Source: an uncultured Lentibacter sp. | Lineage (GTDB): Bacteria > Pseudomonadota > Alphaproteobacteria > Rhodobacterales > Rhodobacteraceae | Reading direction: 5' to 3' | DNA length: 64,000 bases | Assembly (NCBI GenBank): GCA_947497495.1 | Contig: CANMGT010000003.1 | Coordinates: 332,179 to 396,178 of the forward strand | Shown here: positions 47,403 to 57,011 of the stretch, piece by piece | How the letters are laid out: every line of letters begins with the position of its first letter | How positions within the stretch are numbered: the stretch's first letter is position 1 | Position numbers and translations under genes: made by a program | Notes under the pieces: generated by a model | Seen by the model: only the letters and a program-made list of their open reading frames with translations | Databases searched by the model: none | Told to the model about the DNA's origin: nothing

Positions 47403-48119
47403 ATGCTTTTTGCAAGAAGACACCACAGCTATGTGCCCGCTTTGGCGGCACTTTTTGCGTTTGGGACGCCGGCTTTTGCCGAAGACATCGGCGATGCCCA
47501 AGCAGGCGCCGAAGTCTACGAATATTGTTCGGGCTGTCACGAAGTCGGACAGGGTGCCGAGAACGGCATCGGCCCGCAGCTCAACGGTATTTTTGGCCGC
47601 CCAGCCGGGGCGATTGAAGGCTATAACTACTCCAAAGGCTTGGTGCGCGAGGGCAAGAACGGGCTGGTTTGGGAGCTTGATAAGCTCAACGCCTACCTTG
47701 AAAACCCCAAGGCACTGGTCAGCGACACGCGAATGTCGTTTGACGGGCTGGAAACGCAGGAAGAGCGCAACGATGTGATGGCCTACCTGCGCCAGTTCTC
47801 GGACAATCCGCAGAACATTCCGGAAGCCGCGCCAACCGCGCGCGCCCATGAGGTTGTGCTGCCCCCCGAAATTCTGGCCATCGTCGGAGACCCTGAGTAT
47901 GGCGAGTATCTGGCGACAGAATGCACCACTTGTCATCAGGTTGATGGTGACTATGACGGTATTCCCTCTATCACGCAGTGGCCGCAGGAAGACTTTGTTG
48001 TCGCCATGCATGCCTATAAGGTGAAGGTGCGCCCACACCCGGTGATGCAGATGATGGCGGGCCGTTTGACGGATGAAGAGATCGCCGCTCTGGCTGCGTA
48101 TTTCGCTGAATTGGAGTGA
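47403..48119 (+). CDS. soxE: dihaem cytochrome c, SoxE-like
   Basis: A 238-residue exported cytochrome with a signal ending at AFA (about 26) and two haem sites, CSGCH near 42 and CTTCH near 177. In Paracoccus pantotrophus a dihaem cytochrome called SoxE lies between soxD and soxF, the same position as here. The likely role is electron transfer to or from SoxF. GGGAGGAGG precedes the start. Confidence 0.78.
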   Translation: MLFARRHHSYVPALAALFAFGTPAFAEDIGDAQAGAEVYEYCSGCHEVGQGAENGIGPQLNGIFGRPAGAIEGYNYSKGLVREGKNGLVWELDKLNAYLENPKALVSDTRMSFDGLETQEERNDVMAYLRQFSDNPQNIPEAAPTARAHEVVLPPEILAIVGDPEYGEYLATECTTCHQVDGDYDGIPSITQWPQEDFVVAMHAYKVKVRPHPVMQMMAGRLTDEEIAALAAYFAELE

Positions 48120-48155
48120 TTTAGAATTAACGAAGCGTAAGGGAGGAAACTACGC

Positions 48156-49427
48156 ATGACACTGAACAGAAGAGCTTTTTTAGGAACCGGTGCAGCCGCC
48201 GCCGCCGCGCTCAGCGCGCCGCACGTGCGGGCTGACAATCACGCAGGCAAGCCGAAAGTCGTCGTTATCGGCGGCGGGGCGGGCGGGGCCACAGCTGCGC
48301 GTTACATCGCCAAAGACAGCAAGGGCGAGATCGACGTGACACTCGTTGAGCCAAGCCGCATGTATTATACCTGCTTCTTTTCCAACCTCTACATGGGTGG
48401 TTTTCGCGAGCTGAGCTCGATCGGCCACTCTTACGGCGGCCTTGCCAAGGGCGGCGTCAACGTGGTGCATGACTGGGCTGTCGGTGTTGACCGCGCGGCC
48501 AAGACTGTCACGCTCGCAGGCGGCGCTGTGCTGAGCTATGACCGTCTCGTTCTGAGCCCTGGTATCGACTTTGTCGACGGTGCGGTACCCGGCTGGGATG
48601 TCACCAGCCAGAACAAGATGCCGCACGCCTATAAGGCCGGCTCGCAGTCAGAGCTGCTGAAAGCGCAGATTGAAAGCATGCCACAGGGCGGCACATTTGC
48701 CATGGTCGCGCCGCCAAACCCGTTCCGCTGCCCTCCTGGCCCGTATGAGCGGATCAGCATGGTCGCGCATGTTCTCAAAGAGAAGAACCCGACTGCAAAG
48801 ATCATCGTCGCTGACCCGAAGGCGAAGTTCTCGAAGATGGCGCTCTTCCAAGAAGGCTGGGCCAACCACTACGATGGCATGATCGACTGGATCGGTGCCG
48901 ACTTTGGCGGTGGCAATGTCGAGGTGAATGCAAACGAGATGACTGTGAGCATCGACGGCGAAGTCACCAAGGTTGACGTTTGTAACGTCATTCCGGCGAT
49001 GAAGGCGGGGCGCATTTGCGAGCTGGCAGGCATCACGGAAGGCAACTGGGCGCCTGTCCACGGCGCGACCATGCAAAGCCGCGTTGACGAGAACATCCAT
49101 GTGCTGGGCGACGCCTCGGCACAGGGTGACATGCCCAAATCAGGCTTCTCGGCCAACAGCCAAGCCAAGGTTTGCGCCATGGCCGTGCGCGGCGCTCTGA
49201 CGGGCAGCAAAGTCTTCCCGGCGAAGTTCTCCAACACCTGCTGGAGCCTCATCGACACCGACGATGGCGTCAAAGTCGGCGCGACTTATGAAGCGACTGA
49301 CGAGAAAATCGCTAAAGTCGACGGGTTTATCAGCGCAACGGGCGAAGACGCCGACTTGCGCAAAGCCACGTTTGAGGAAAGCGTCGGCTGGTATGCTGGC
49401 ATCACATCAGACATGTTCGGCAGCTAA
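48156..49427 (+). CDS. soxF: SoxF, flavocytochrome c sulfide dehydrogenase-type flavoprotein
   Basis: A 423-residue FAD protein with a twin-arginine signal (NRRAFLGTGAAAAAALS). The dinucleotide fold reads VVVIGGGAGGATAARYI. The cysteine in MYYTCFFSN matches the covalent FAD site of flavocytochrome c, and the redox cysteines appear in RCPPGPYER and FSNTCWS. It would oxidise sulfide and pass electrons to the SoxE cytochrome. A ribosome site AGGGAGGAAA precedes it. Confidence 0.88.
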   Translation: MTLNRRAFLGTGAAAAAALSAPHVRADNHAGKPKVVVIGGGAGGATAARYIAKDSKGEIDVTLVEPSRMYYTCFFSNLYMGGFRELSSIGHSYGGLAKGGVNVVHDWAVGVDRAAKTVTLAGGAVLSYDRLVLSPGIDFVDGAVPGWDVTSQNKMPHAYKAGSQSELLKAQIESMPQGGTFAMVAPPNPFRCPPGPYERISMVAHVLKEKNPTAKIIVADPKAKFSKMALFQEGWANHYDGMIDWIGADFGGGNVEVNANEMTVSIDGEVTKVDVCNVIPAMKAGRICELAGITEGNWAPVHGATMQSRVDENIHVLGDASAQGDMPKSGFSANSQAKVCAMAVRGALTGSKVFPAKFSNTCWSLIDTDDGVKVGATYEATDEKIAKVDGFISATGEDADLRKATFEESVGWYAGITSDMFGS

Positions 49428-49447
49428 TACGCCTGAAACTCACAAGG

Positions 49448-49484
49448 ACAGCCTCTGCGCGAGCGGGGGCTGTTTTTGCTTTTC
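49448..49484 (+). terminator. intrinsic terminator after soxF
   Basis: ACAGCCTCTG (49448-49457) pairs with CGGGGGCTGT (49464-49473), with G-T pairs near the loop, followed by TTTTGCTTTT. This is a standard rho-independent terminator, 21 bases after the soxF stop. Confidence 0.8.
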
Positions 49485-49502
49485 GGCGCCTGAGGTGTTC
49501 AC

Positions 49503-49522
49503 AACTTGTTAACCAAGTTTTT
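49503..49522 (+). terminator. second short hairpin before clpP
   Basis: AACTTG (49503-49508) and CAAGTT (49514-49519) flank TTAAC and are followed by TTT. It may back up the soxF terminator. A weak promoter-like pair TTGCAG (49545-49550) and TAAGAC (49568-49573) with 17-base spacing follows for clpP. Confidence 0.4.
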
Positions 49523-49624
49523 CCGCTCAGCGCCCCGTGTGCCCTTGCAGCCCCCTGAGCGCACCACTAAGACTCCATTAGGAATGAGACGCTATGGTCT
49601 CCTGAAATTTTGAGGCAGGACAAG

Positions 49625-50251
49625 ATGACAGACCCGTTTGAGACATACATGAACACGCTGGTGCCAATGGTCGTTGAGCAGACCAGCCGCGGTGAACGCG
49701 CCTACGACATTTTTTCGCGACTTTTGAAAGAGCGGATCATCTTTCTCAGTGGCCCCGTGCACGACGGCATGAGCAGCCTGATCGTGGCACAGCTGCTGCA
49801 CCTTGAGGCGGAAAACCCTTCAAAAGAGATCAGCATGTATATCAACTCGCCCGGTGGCGTGGTGACAAGCGGGCTGTCGATCTATGACACGATGCAGTAT
49901 ATCAAGCCGAAGGTTTCCACACTTGTGATCGGGCAGGCGGCGTCTATGGGCTCGCTTTTGCTGACAGCCGGTGAGCCGGGCATGCGCTTTTCGCTGCCCA
50001 ACTCGCGCATCATGGTTCACCAGCCCTCAGGCGGCTATCAGGGCCAAGCCAGCGACATTATGATTCACGCGGAAGAGACGCTCAAACTTAAGCGTCGCCT
50101 CAACGAGATCTATGTGCGCCACACCGGACAGTCGCTTGAAAACGTTGAAGCCGCTCTTGAGCGTGACAACTTTATGAGCCCCGAAGAAGCCAAAGACTGG
50201 GGCCTGATCGACGAGATCGTCGAAAACCGCGCCAAAGGTGACGACGAGTAA
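49625..50251 (+). CDS. clpP: ATP-dependent Clp protease proteolytic subunit
   Basis: A 208-residue serine protease that forms the tetradecameric chamber fed by ClpX or ClpA. The catalytic serine is S107 in GQAASMGS, the histidine H132 in [11 protein letters not shown], and [16 protein letters not shown] is the oxyanion region. Start 49625 follows GAGGCAGGA; an in-frame TTG at 49610 is less likely. clpX follows, and only a weak hairpin separates them. Confidence 0.96.
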   Translation: MTDPFETYMNTLVPMVVEQTSRGERAYDIFSRLLKERIIFLSGPVHDGMSSLIVAQLLHLEAENPSKEISMYINSPGGVVTSGLSIYDTMQYIKPKVSTLVIGQAASMGSLLLTAGEPGMRFSLPNSRIMVHQPSGGYQGQASDIMIHAEETLKLKRRLNEIYVRHTGQSLENVEAALERDNFMSPEEAKDWGLIDEIVENRAKGDDE

Positions 50252-50257
50252 GTCGCT

Positions 50258-50276
50258 GCGCGGCGACGCGCCGCGC
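50258..50276 (+). repeat. GC-rich hairpin between clpP and clpX
   Basis: GCGCGGC (50258-50264) pairs with GCCGCGC (50270-50276) around GACGC, seven bases after the clpP stop. There is no T-run, so it is more likely an mRNA stabiliser or attenuator than a full terminator. Confidence 0.45.
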
Positions 50277-50378
50277 GCGAAATTTGCGATTGTGGGTCAG
50301 CAAAGGCTGGCCTAAGCTAGAAGATGTTTCCTGAGGGTGCCGATGCGCCCGCAACGAAAAGCCAGAAAGGGCGCGCCA

Positions 50379-51644
50379 ATGTCCAACAGTTCGAGCGGCG
50401 ACAGCAAAAACACGCTCTATTGCAGTTTCTGCGGCAAGAGTCAGCACGAAGTGCGCAAGCTCATTGCGGGCCCGACAGTGTTCATCTGCGATGAATGTGT
50501 TGAGCTTTGCATGGATATTATCCGCGAAGAAACCAAAGGCTCTTCGCTGAAATCAAGCGAAGGCGTGCCAACGCCGAAAGACATCTGCGATGTGCTGGAT
50601 GACTACGTGATCGGCCAGGCGATGGCAAAGCGCGTGCTGTCTGTGGCGGTTCACAACCACTACAAACGCCTCAACCACGCCCAAAAGGGCGGGGACATCG
50701 AGCTGGCGAAATCAAACATCTTGCTGATGGGCCCAACGGGCTGCGGCAAAACCCTGCTTGCACAAACGCTGGCACGCATTCTGGATGTGCCCTTCACGAT
50801 GGCCGACGCAACCACTCTCACAGAAGCGGGCTATGTCGGCGAAGACGTTGAAAACATTATCCTGAAACTGCTTCAGGCCTCCGAGTATAACGTCGAGCGT
50901 GCGCAACGCGGCATCGTTTATATCGACGAAGTCGACAAGATCACACGCAAGTCCGAGAACCCTTCGATCACCCGTGATGTGAGCGGCGAAGGCGTGCAAC
51001 AAGCGCTCTTGAAGCTGATGGAAGGTACTGTTGCCTCGGTCCCGCCACAAGGCGGGCGCAAACACCCGCAACAAGAGTTTTTGCAGGTTGATACTACGAA
51101 CATTCTGTTCATCTGCGGCGGCGCTTTTGCCGGGCTTGATAAGATCATCGCTGCGCGTGGCAAAGGCAGTGCGATGGGCTTTGGCGCTGATGTGCGCGAC
51201 CAGGAAGCCCGCGGCATTGGCGAGGTCTTCAAGGACCTTGAGCCAGAAGACTTGCTGAAGTTTGGCCTGATCCCAGAGTTTGTAGGCCGTCTGCCCGTTC
51301 TGGCGACGCTCGAAGACCTGGATGAAGACGCGCTTGTCACCATCCTGACCGAGCCAAAGAACGCTTTGGTCAAGCAATACCAACGCTTGTTCGAGCTTGA
51401 AGACGCGAAGCTGAGCTTCACCGATGATGCGCTTCAGGCCATCGCCCGCCGTGCGATTGAGCGTAAAACAGGCGCACGGGGCTTGCGCTCGATCCTGGAA
51501 GACATCCTGCTCGACACGATGTTTGACTTGCCAGGCCTTGAGAACGCGGAAGAAGTTGTTGTGAACGAAGAGGCGGTTATCTCTGACAGCGCGCCGCTTA
51601 TCATCTACGCGGATGCGAAAAAGAAAGACGGCACAGCGAGCTAA
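50379..51644 (+). CDS. clpX: ATP-dependent Clp protease ATP-binding subunit ClpX
   Basis: A 421-residue AAA+ unfoldase. The N-terminal zinc finger has C15, C18, C37 and C40. Walker A is GPTGCGKT (118-125), Walker B is IVYIDEVDK, and [11 protein letters not shown] and [10 protein letters not shown] mark the sensor regions. The frame opens upstream at 50337, but AAAGGG at 50366-50371 and the family N-terminus fix ATG 50379. Confidence 0.97.
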   Translation: MSNSSSGDSKNTLYCSFCGKSQHEVRKLIAGPTVFICDECVELCMDIIREETKGSSLKSSEGVPTPKDICDVLDDYVIGQAMAKRVLSVAVHNHYKRLNHAQKGGDIELAKSNILLMGPTGCGKTLLAQTLARILDVPFTMADATTLTEAGYVGEDVENIILKLLQASEYNVERAQRGIVYIDEVDKITRKSENPSITRDVSGEGVQQALLKLMEGTVASVPPQGGRKHPQQEFLQVDTTNILFICGGAFAGLDKIIAARGKGSAMGFGADVRDQEARGIGEVFKDLEPEDLLKFGLIPEFVGRLPVLATLEDLDEDALVTILTEPKNALVKQYQRLFELEDAKLSFTDDALQAIARRAIERKTGARGLRSILEDILLDTMFDLPGLENAEEVVVNEEAVISDSAPLIIYADAKKKDGTAS

Positions 51645-51664
51645 AAAGCGAAATTCAAACAAAA

Positions 51665-51700
51665 GGGGCTCCGGAGTGTTTGTCTCCGGAGCCTCTTTTT
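51665..51700. terminator. strong bidirectional terminator
   Basis: GGCTCCGGAG (51667-51676) pairs perfectly with CTCCGGAGCC (51684-51693), two more pairs extend the base, and TCTTTTT follows. On the minus strand the stem is followed by CCCCTTTTGTTTG, so it can also end the convergent gene at 51717. Confidence 0.88.
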
Positions 51701-51716
51701 GTGCGGGCGCGCCTGC

Positions 51717-53483
51717 TCAGATAGTGCGGTAGCCTTTGCCCAGCAACTTGCGAACTTCGCCTTCGTCAAAGCCTTCCCAAGTCTCGGGAGAAGCTTCGAT
51801 AAAGCCGCCGAGAAGCAGGGCGTCTTGCAGCGCGGGAAAGTCGATTTCGCCCAAAGCGTGGCGGGTGCGGCTCTTGTCTTTGGGCATCCAGGTTCGGGTG
51901 AGGGCGTCAATGCTGGTGGCCTCAATGCCGGAAAACGACTTCAGATGCGCCTCGATGAAGCCCGTTGCAGAAGAGCGGCGGCGCACCACAATCGCGACTT
52001 TCTGATGGGGTTGCGCCACCATCGCCAGCATATGAATGGCTGAGCCTTCTGAAGCGATGATCTGCTTTGCAGCCCGATAACGTGCAATTTGTGTTGCGAT
52101 ATCATGGTCTTGCGGATGGAAAATCTCGTAACCCTGCTTTTCAAGCTGCGCTTCAAACTGCGCTTCCCCGATGAGAGAGCCTTTGCGGAACTCATATTTC
52201 GAGCGTGATATGTAAAGCCGTTCGGGGCCTTCTGGGGCAATCTCCTTGCCGAAGTTTTTCGCCATAAAGCTGCGAAATTCCGGCGTGCCTTTGGAAATAT
52301 CACCAAGCCCGAAGCCTTGGCCCGGAACGACGAGGTGCTCGACTTCTGTTGGCGTGTCGACAACTTTAACAGGCATGCCGGGCGCCAGTTGTGCGAAGAA
52401 CTTCCACTGCCAGCGCTTGATCAGGTTGCCATAACGCGGACGTTTTGGCGTGAAAAGGATGCCGTCAATCTTGCCCTCATAGGCGTCAAGCGCCCATAGT
52501 CTTGGCGTGCTTTCCGCGATGAAATGCCCGAAATGCAGCCAGAGCGGGCCACCCCAGAGCCATGTGCCTTCCAGCTTTTCGGGCGGGCTTTGCGGCTTGT
52601 CTGGCTTGGTTGTTATTGCGCGACCACGACGCCACAACGCGCCCTCGGCGACATAGTCACCCGCTTGGGTGAGAACGCCAGTCTGCTGAATGAGCGCACT
52701 TTCGGTTGCCGGAACGACAACCGCACCGTCAACTTGGCGGATCTTGCGGCTCCAGCCCTCTTGGGAATTCGGCGCTGTGTTGGTGTTCTCGGCGCCGCGC
52801 ACGCATGTCCAGACAGTGCGCGTGCTAACATCATTGACGCGCCCGAAGCCCGCCTCGCGCAGGATGTTTTTACACTCGCGCATGCCGTCCTTGCCGTAAA
52901 CTTCAGGGTGAAACTCAAGCACAATCGCGCGCAGGCCTTCAAGGTTAGCATGGCGCAAAAGCTCAAGCTCGCCGCCTTCTATGTCCATCAAAAGCACGGT
53001 CGGCTTGAACGATTTGCGCATCTCTTCAAAGCGCGCAGTGGGCACGCTGACGGCTGTTGTCTGGCGTTTGTCATTGTCTGTGAGCGACGAGCCAAGGAAG
53101 CTGTTGCGCAGAAAAAATTCAACGCTTTCAGGCGGCTCCGGCTCCGACAGCAGCACTTTGTTGTTGAGCTTGATCTTGGATTTGATCCGGTTGAGCGCGT
53201 AAAGCGCCTCAATGTGGGGGATCATGTTCGGGTTGGCCTCATAAGAGATCATCGCCGCAGGTTTGGCGTTGAGCTGCGTCACCGCGCCAACGACGCCAAG
53301 GCCAGCGCCAAGCTCTAGCACGCGGTCTTGCGGGCCGGTGACATGCAGCGCGCCGGCTATTTCCTGGCCCTCGTAGCGGGCAGCATTGATCCGCTCGATG
53401 CGCATTTCGTTCAAGTAGGGCGACGGCGGGACTTTGACACCCAGACACTCGGCCACATGTGTTGGCATTTCTTTGACACTCAT
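51717..53483 (-). CDS. fusion of FkbM-type methyltransferase and GT61-type glycosyltransferase
   Basis: A 588-residue protein. Residues about 50-230 are an FkbM-like SAM methyltransferase ([15 protein letters not shown] for [18 protein letters not shown] and [12 protein letters not shown]). Residues about 240-560 resemble GT61/DUF563 glycosyltransferases ([31 protein letters not shown] and the Glu/Gly/Ser text [15 protein letters not shown]). Such proteins would add and methylate a sugar on a surface glycan. ATG 53483 is taken over GTG 53489. It is monocistronic. Confidence 0.78.
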   Translation of the reverse strand: MSVKEMPTHVAECLGVKVPPSPYLNEMRIERINAARYEGQEIAGALHVTGPQDRVLELGAGLGVVGAVTQLNAKPAAMISYEANPNMIPHIEALYALNRIKSKIKLNNKVLLSEPEPPESVEFFLRNSFLGSSLTDNDKRQTTAVSVPTARFEEMRKSFKPTVLLMDIEGGELELLRHANLEGLRAIVLEFHPEVYGKDGMRECKNILREAGFGRVNDVSTRTVWTCVRGAENTNTAPNSQEGWSRKIRQVDGAVVVPATESALIQQTGVLTQAGDYVAEGALWRRGRAITTKPDKPQSPPEKLEGTWLWGGPLWLHFGHFIAESTPRLWALDAYEGKIDGILFTPKRPRYGNLIKRWQWKFFAQLAPGMPVKVVDTPTEVEHLVVPGQGFGLGDISKGTPEFRSFMAKNFGKEIAPEGPERLYISRSKYEFRKGSLIGEAQFEAQLEKQGYEIFHPQDHDIATQIARYRAAKQIIASEGSAIHMLAMVAQPHQKVAIVVRRRSSATGFIEAHLKSFSGIEATSIDALTRTWMPKDKSRTRHALGEIDFPALQDALLLGGFIEASPETWEGFDEGEVRKLLGKGYRTI

Positions 53484-53656
53484 CTGCACTGCTCTTTTTT
53501 ATGTTTTACTGCTTATTAACGCATTTCGGGGCATCCTGCTACGACTTTGACCAAAGTGATAGGGAAGATTGCGCCGATTTAGGCATTTTGGCCTCGTCTG
53601 TCTGGACGTTGCTCGAAATTTGCGCCATATCAGAAGCAACGAAAGCGGAGGCTGCT

Positions 53657-54040
53657 ATGGGCATTCTTAAATCTATTTTGCGAGTTGTGACTTGGTGGAA
53701 CGGCTCAACGCTCAACACCCAGCTCTGGTCGTGGCGCAAGGGCGTCAAAGTTGGCGAGGATGCCGAGGGAAACACTTATTACCAAACCCGCGACGGCAAG
53801 CGCCGTTGGGTTATGTTCAACGGCGAGGCCGAGGCGAGCCGCGTGAACCCCGACTGGCACGGCTGGCTGCACCACACCTTCAAGGAAGCCCCGACAGACC
53901 GCCCGCTCGCCCACAAAGCTTGGGAAAAACCGCACCACCCGAACTTGACGGGCACGGCGCAAGCCTATGCGCCTGCAGGCTCTTTGCGGCACGCCGCTCC
54001 GGCTCAGCGCAGCGATTATGAGGCGTGGTCACCCGAGTAA
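53657..54040 (+). CDS. complex I accessory subunit NDUFA12 (B17.2) family
   Basis: A 127-residue homologue of the mitochondrial complex I subunit NDUFA12, found as a true subunit in Paracoccus. Visible text: [17 protein letters not shown], the YYQ...[29 protein letters not shown] core and [18 protein letters not shown]. The start at 53657 follows AGCGGAGGC. It is encoded far from the nuo operon, as usual. The mlaD-like gene follows 25 bases later. Confidence 0.92.
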   Translation: MGILKSILRVVTWWNGSTLNTQLWSWRKGVKVGEDAEGNTYYQTRDGKRRWVMFNGEAEASRVNPDWHGWLHHTFKEAPTDRPLAHKAWEKPHHPNLTGTAQAYAPAGSLRHAAPAQRSDYEAWSPE

Positions 54041-54065
54041 CGGGGCCAAACGGGCGGAGAAGACC

Positions 54066-54515
54066 ATGTCTGAGAACACCACAGAAGTGCTGGTTGGCGG
54101 CGCTGTATTGGCGGCCGCAATCGGCTTCGTAATCTATACTGGGCAGGCGACAGGCTTTACCGGCAGCTCGGCGGGCTACCCGCTGACAGCGTCTTTTCGC
54201 TCGCTCGAAGGCGTCACTGTCGGAACCGACGTGCGCCTCGCAGGTGTCAAAGTGGGCACAGTGAGCGGCGTGACTCTCAATCAGGAAACCTTTCGCGCAG
54301 ATACGGTTTTGAGCCTGCGTGAGGGGGTTATGATCCCCGATGACAGCGCTGTTGTTGTCAGCTCAGAGGGCCTGCTCGGAGGCAACTTCGTGGAAGTCAT
54401 GCCCGGCGGCTCGCCTTTCTTTTTTGCCTCTGGCGATGAAGTTCTCGACACGCAGGGCTCTGTTTCACTGATCTCGCTGTTGCTCAAGTTCGTGACTGGG
54501 GACAAGTCTGAATGA
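54066..54515 (+). CDS. mlaD: MlaD/MCE-domain lipid-transport protein
   Basis: A 149-residue protein with one N-terminal membrane anchor (about 8-26) and an MCE domain: YPLTASFRSLEGVTVGTDVRLAGVKVGTVSGV and SEGLLGGNFVEVMPGG. In the Mla system MlaD forms a hexameric tunnel in the periplasm for phospholipids. The other mla genes are not in this window. It overlaps the next gene by ATGA. Confidence 0.88.
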   Translation: MSENTTEVLVGGAVLAAAIGFVIYTGQATGFTGSSAGYPLTASFRSLEGVTVGTDVRLAGVKVGTVSGVTLNQETFRADTVLSLREGVMIPDDSAVVVSSEGLLGGNFVEVMPGGSPFFFASGDEVLDTQGSVSLISLLLKFVTGDKSE

Positions 54516-54865
54516 GAGGTTTTCTCGCAGCTTTGTACCTTGTAGCAACGGGGGCCGCAGCAGAAGAGGCGAGCCTCGGTGCAGGTGCGGTTTTGCGCGG
54601 GCTCGACAAAGTCAGCGGTAGAACTACCGACATCGAAATGGGCAACGGCACCACGGCAGAGTATGGCCGCTTGATCATTTCACTGGGCGAGTGCCGCTAT
54701 CCGGCTGGCAACCCGTCGGGCGACGCTTGGGCCTTTGTCACGATCCGCGACAAGGGCGCAGCAGACAATGCGTTTTCCGGTTGGATGGTGGCTTCATCGC
54801 CGGCACTTAACGCGCTTGACCACTCCCGCTATGATGTCTGGGTCATGCGCTGCAAAACCAAGTGA
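54512..54865 (+). CDS. DUF2155-type exported protein
   Basis: A 117-residue protein with a signal peptide (about 1-17). The core reads AVLRGLDKVSGRTTDIEMGNG, LGECRYP and AFSGWMVASSPALNALDHSRYDVWVMRC, matching DUF2155, which commonly sits next to aat. The two cysteines may form a disulfide. The last 37 bases overlap the 3' end of aat on the other strand. Confidence 0.82.
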   Translation: MRGFLAALYLVATGAAAEEASLGAGAVLRGLDKVSGRTTDIEMGNGTTAEYGRLIISLGECRYPAGNPSGDAWAFVTIRDKGAADNAFSGWMVASSPALNALDHSRYDVWVMRCKTK

Positions 54866-55464
54866 GCGTCTTGTTCGAGTGGTGTTTGTAAGAACTTTCC
54901 CTCACGCTCCAACGCCTCGGCCAGCTTGCCGTGATAGCTGGCGCGGCTTATTTCGCAGGCGCCAAGGCTTGCAAGATGGGGCGTTAAGAACTGCGTATCA
55001 AACAGGGTAAAGCCAGCGCGCCTGAGGTGATCCACGAGGTGGGCGAGGGCCAGTTTTGAGCCGCCCGTGCGCGTGCTGAACATGCTCTCGCCAAAGAATG
55101 CGCCGCCAAGCGCGAGGCCGTATGTGCCGCCTGCGAGGACGTCGCCTTCATAGATCTCGAAAGAATGCGCAAAGCCCTGCCTGTGCAATTCGGAGAAAAC
55201 CTCAAAGATTTCTGCGTTGATCCATGTTTCATCACGATCCGCGCAGGCGCGCATGACGGCGGCGAAATCCTCATTGAGAGCAGGGCGGTATCCGCCTTTC
55301 TTAATCTGCCTCGCAAGGCTTCTGGAGATGTGAAACCCGTCCAGAGGGATGATGCCACGCTCACGCGGATCAACCCAGAAAACCTCCGGGTCCTCGCGGC
55401 CCTCCGACATCGGAAAAACGCCCGAGGCATAGGCGTGCAGCACAAGTTCTGGCGTCAGGCTCAT
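54829..55464 (-). CDS. aat: leucyl/phenylalanyl-tRNA--protein transferase
   Basis: A 211-residue enzyme that adds Leu or Phe to N-terminal Arg or Lys of proteins, marking them for ClpS/ClpAP (N-degron pathway). The start LTPELVLHAYASGVFPMSE, then FWVDPRERGIIPLDGFHISRS, TWINAEIFEVFSELHRQGFAHSFE and AGGTYGLALGGAFFGESMFS are characteristic. Its start overlaps the end of an unknown gene (ATGA), so it is part of the accB transcript. Confidence 0.95.
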   Translation of the reverse strand: MSLTPELVLHAYASGVFPMSEGREDPEVFWVDPRERGIIPLDGFHISRSLARQIKKGGYRPALNEDFAAVMRACADRDETWINAEIFEVFSELHRQGFAHSFEIYEGDVLAGGTYGLALGGAFFGESMFSTRTGGSKLALAHLVDHLRRAGFTLFDTQFLTPHLASLGACEISRASYHGKLAEALEREGKFLQTPLEQDAHLVLQRMTQTS

Positions 55465-57011
55465 GCCTCGCTGTTGGCGTCGCGGGCCGCGTCACGTTTC
55501 TTTGCGGCCATGCGCTCATAGATGCGAAGAAAGTGGTGCGCCTTGCTTTGGTGGTTGTGCTCCATACCATCAATCAGCGGCTCGATCTGCGTGAAGCTCC
55601 AGCCAAAGTCACTATCAGCAATATCCAAGCTTTCGGTGCTCACAATGAGAGCGTCCACATCCACGGCGTCCGGCTTCATCATCCACGTAAGGAAACGCAA
55701 TGCGGCGATAGTGCTGCCTTTAAGCTCACCGCGCTCGACAACTTCGGTGGCGAGGTTTAGCGCCTGCTCTTGCTGGCCAGAGAGCATCAGGCCCTCAACA
55801 GCATTGGCGTGCAGGCTGTCTTCGGCTTGGATCTTGTTCTCAAGTTCGCTGCGTTGCACAAGATCAATCGCAAGCTCATAGGCGGTGCGGCCAGCGGGCA
55901 AGGCCTGCAACTCGTTGAGGACGTAGATCAGTTTGTGCAATGCGATCAGACCGATCTGGATCGCCTCGGGGTGCTGGCGGCAAAACAGCGCTGCAGCGGG
56001 CGCCAAAAGCTCTATTGCTTCTCTGTCGACGTCTTCAGGCTTCTGTTCCGCGAACCCCATAAGGCCTTTCATCAGGTTTTTGGTGTCTTGCTCGTTCATT
56101 GGCACAAAGGCCAGTGTTTTGAGTGTCCAGGCAAAATAGAGGCAGGGCGTTGTCAGGTGTTGGGGCTTCTGGAAGAGCCTTGAAATTGTTGCAATCTTCT
56201 CTGAAATCTTGTCCTTCAGAACGTCCTTGCTCTCCTCATTTTCCTTGAGATCAGCGATATCATAGTTATCTCGCAGCCAGCTGACGAAGGCCACAAGCAT
56301 ACCCGTGTTCTGGGTGATCTCTGATTGGCGCGTACTTGTCATGATGAAATCGGTGTTGATCAGGATCGGAGGCAGTTGCTGGTGCTCAACATCGAGCAGT
56401 TCTTGTGGAAAAAGAGACGCGTCTTTGCAGGCGCCGCGCAACCGCTGTGCCGCCAGTTCCAAGTCTTCAGGGCTGTAACCGGCTCTTTGAAGAAGCTTTT
56501 GCAAGTCTTCCGGGTGCTGCACAGCGAGCTCGGCAAATTTCGCAAGCTCTTCTGTGAAGGTTCTGATGAGTTCGTCTTTCTGGAACTGCGACAGGCCCGG
56601 GTAGGAGAGCAAGACGCGGAATTTTTCTAACGGGTTGAGCGCGTGCGAAAAAAATGCGGCGTCCAGAACAGGATCATAGTCCGGGTCTTGTTCTTCCCCG
56701 GTTGGCGCCATGGCAGCCCGAATGCTTTTGAACGCTTCTGCCCAGTCTTCGGCAAAATCGAAAGGCAGGTTTTTCTTGATCTCGGGAAGTGCCGCAAACA
56801 CGGCGTCTTCTTCAACCGACGTGATAGGCCCGTCGTCGTTGACGGCTCCAAAGAACGAAAGGCTCTTCTTTTCGGCGTCGTTCGGAGAGGCCGAGCGAAA
56901 GTTAGCGCCTTCATAGAAGCGCGGGTCAGCTCCGGCAATACGGGCAAGTTCCGTTAGATCATCGGTATCGGCGAGTAGGATGTCAAAGACGTTTTCAACC
57001 GACTTAGTCAT
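55461..57011 (-). CDS. unrecognised 516-residue protein between accC and aat
   Basis: No domain was recognised and there is no signal peptide or membrane helix. The N-terminal 60 residues (VFDILLADTDDLTELARIAGADPRFYEGANF) resemble a short pentapeptide-free adaptor. From about residue 100 it is helical with Leu-rich repeats of about 35 residues (LVQRSELENKI, EGLMLSGQQEQALNLATEVVE), suggestive of a tetratricopeptide-like solenoid. It overlaps the gene upstream by eight bases and aat by four, so the three are translationally coupled. Confidence 0.55.
   Translation of the reverse strand: MTKSVENVFDILLADTDDLTELARIAGADPRFYEGANFRSASPNDAEKKSLSFFGAVNDDGPITSVEEDAVFAALPEIKKNLPFDFAEDWAEAFKSIRAAMAPTGEEQDPDYDPVLDAAFFSHALNPLEKFRVLLSYPGLSQFQKDELIRTFTEELAKFAELAVQHPEDLQKLLQRAGYSPEDLELAAQRLRGACKDASLFPQELLDVEHQQLPPILINTDFIMTSTRQSEITQNTGMLVAFVSWLRDNYDIADLKENEESKDVLKDKISEKIATISRLFQKPQHLTTPCLYFAWTLKTLAFVPMNEQDTKNLMKGLMGFAEQKPEDVDREAIELLAPAAALFCRQHPEAIQIGLIALHKLIYVLNELQALPAGRTAYELAIDLVQRSELENKIQAEDSLHANAVEGLMLSGQQEQALNLATEVVERGELKGSTIAALRFLTWMMKPDAVDVDALIVSTESLDIADSDFGWSFTQIEPLIDGMEHNHQSKAHHFLRIYERMAAKKRDAARDANSEA

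Noticed and set aside
49541..49580. Heat-shock sigma-32 promoter for clpP
   Set aside because: CTTGCAG and CTCCATTA resemble the boxes, but the spacer is 22 bases, longer than sigma-32 allows.
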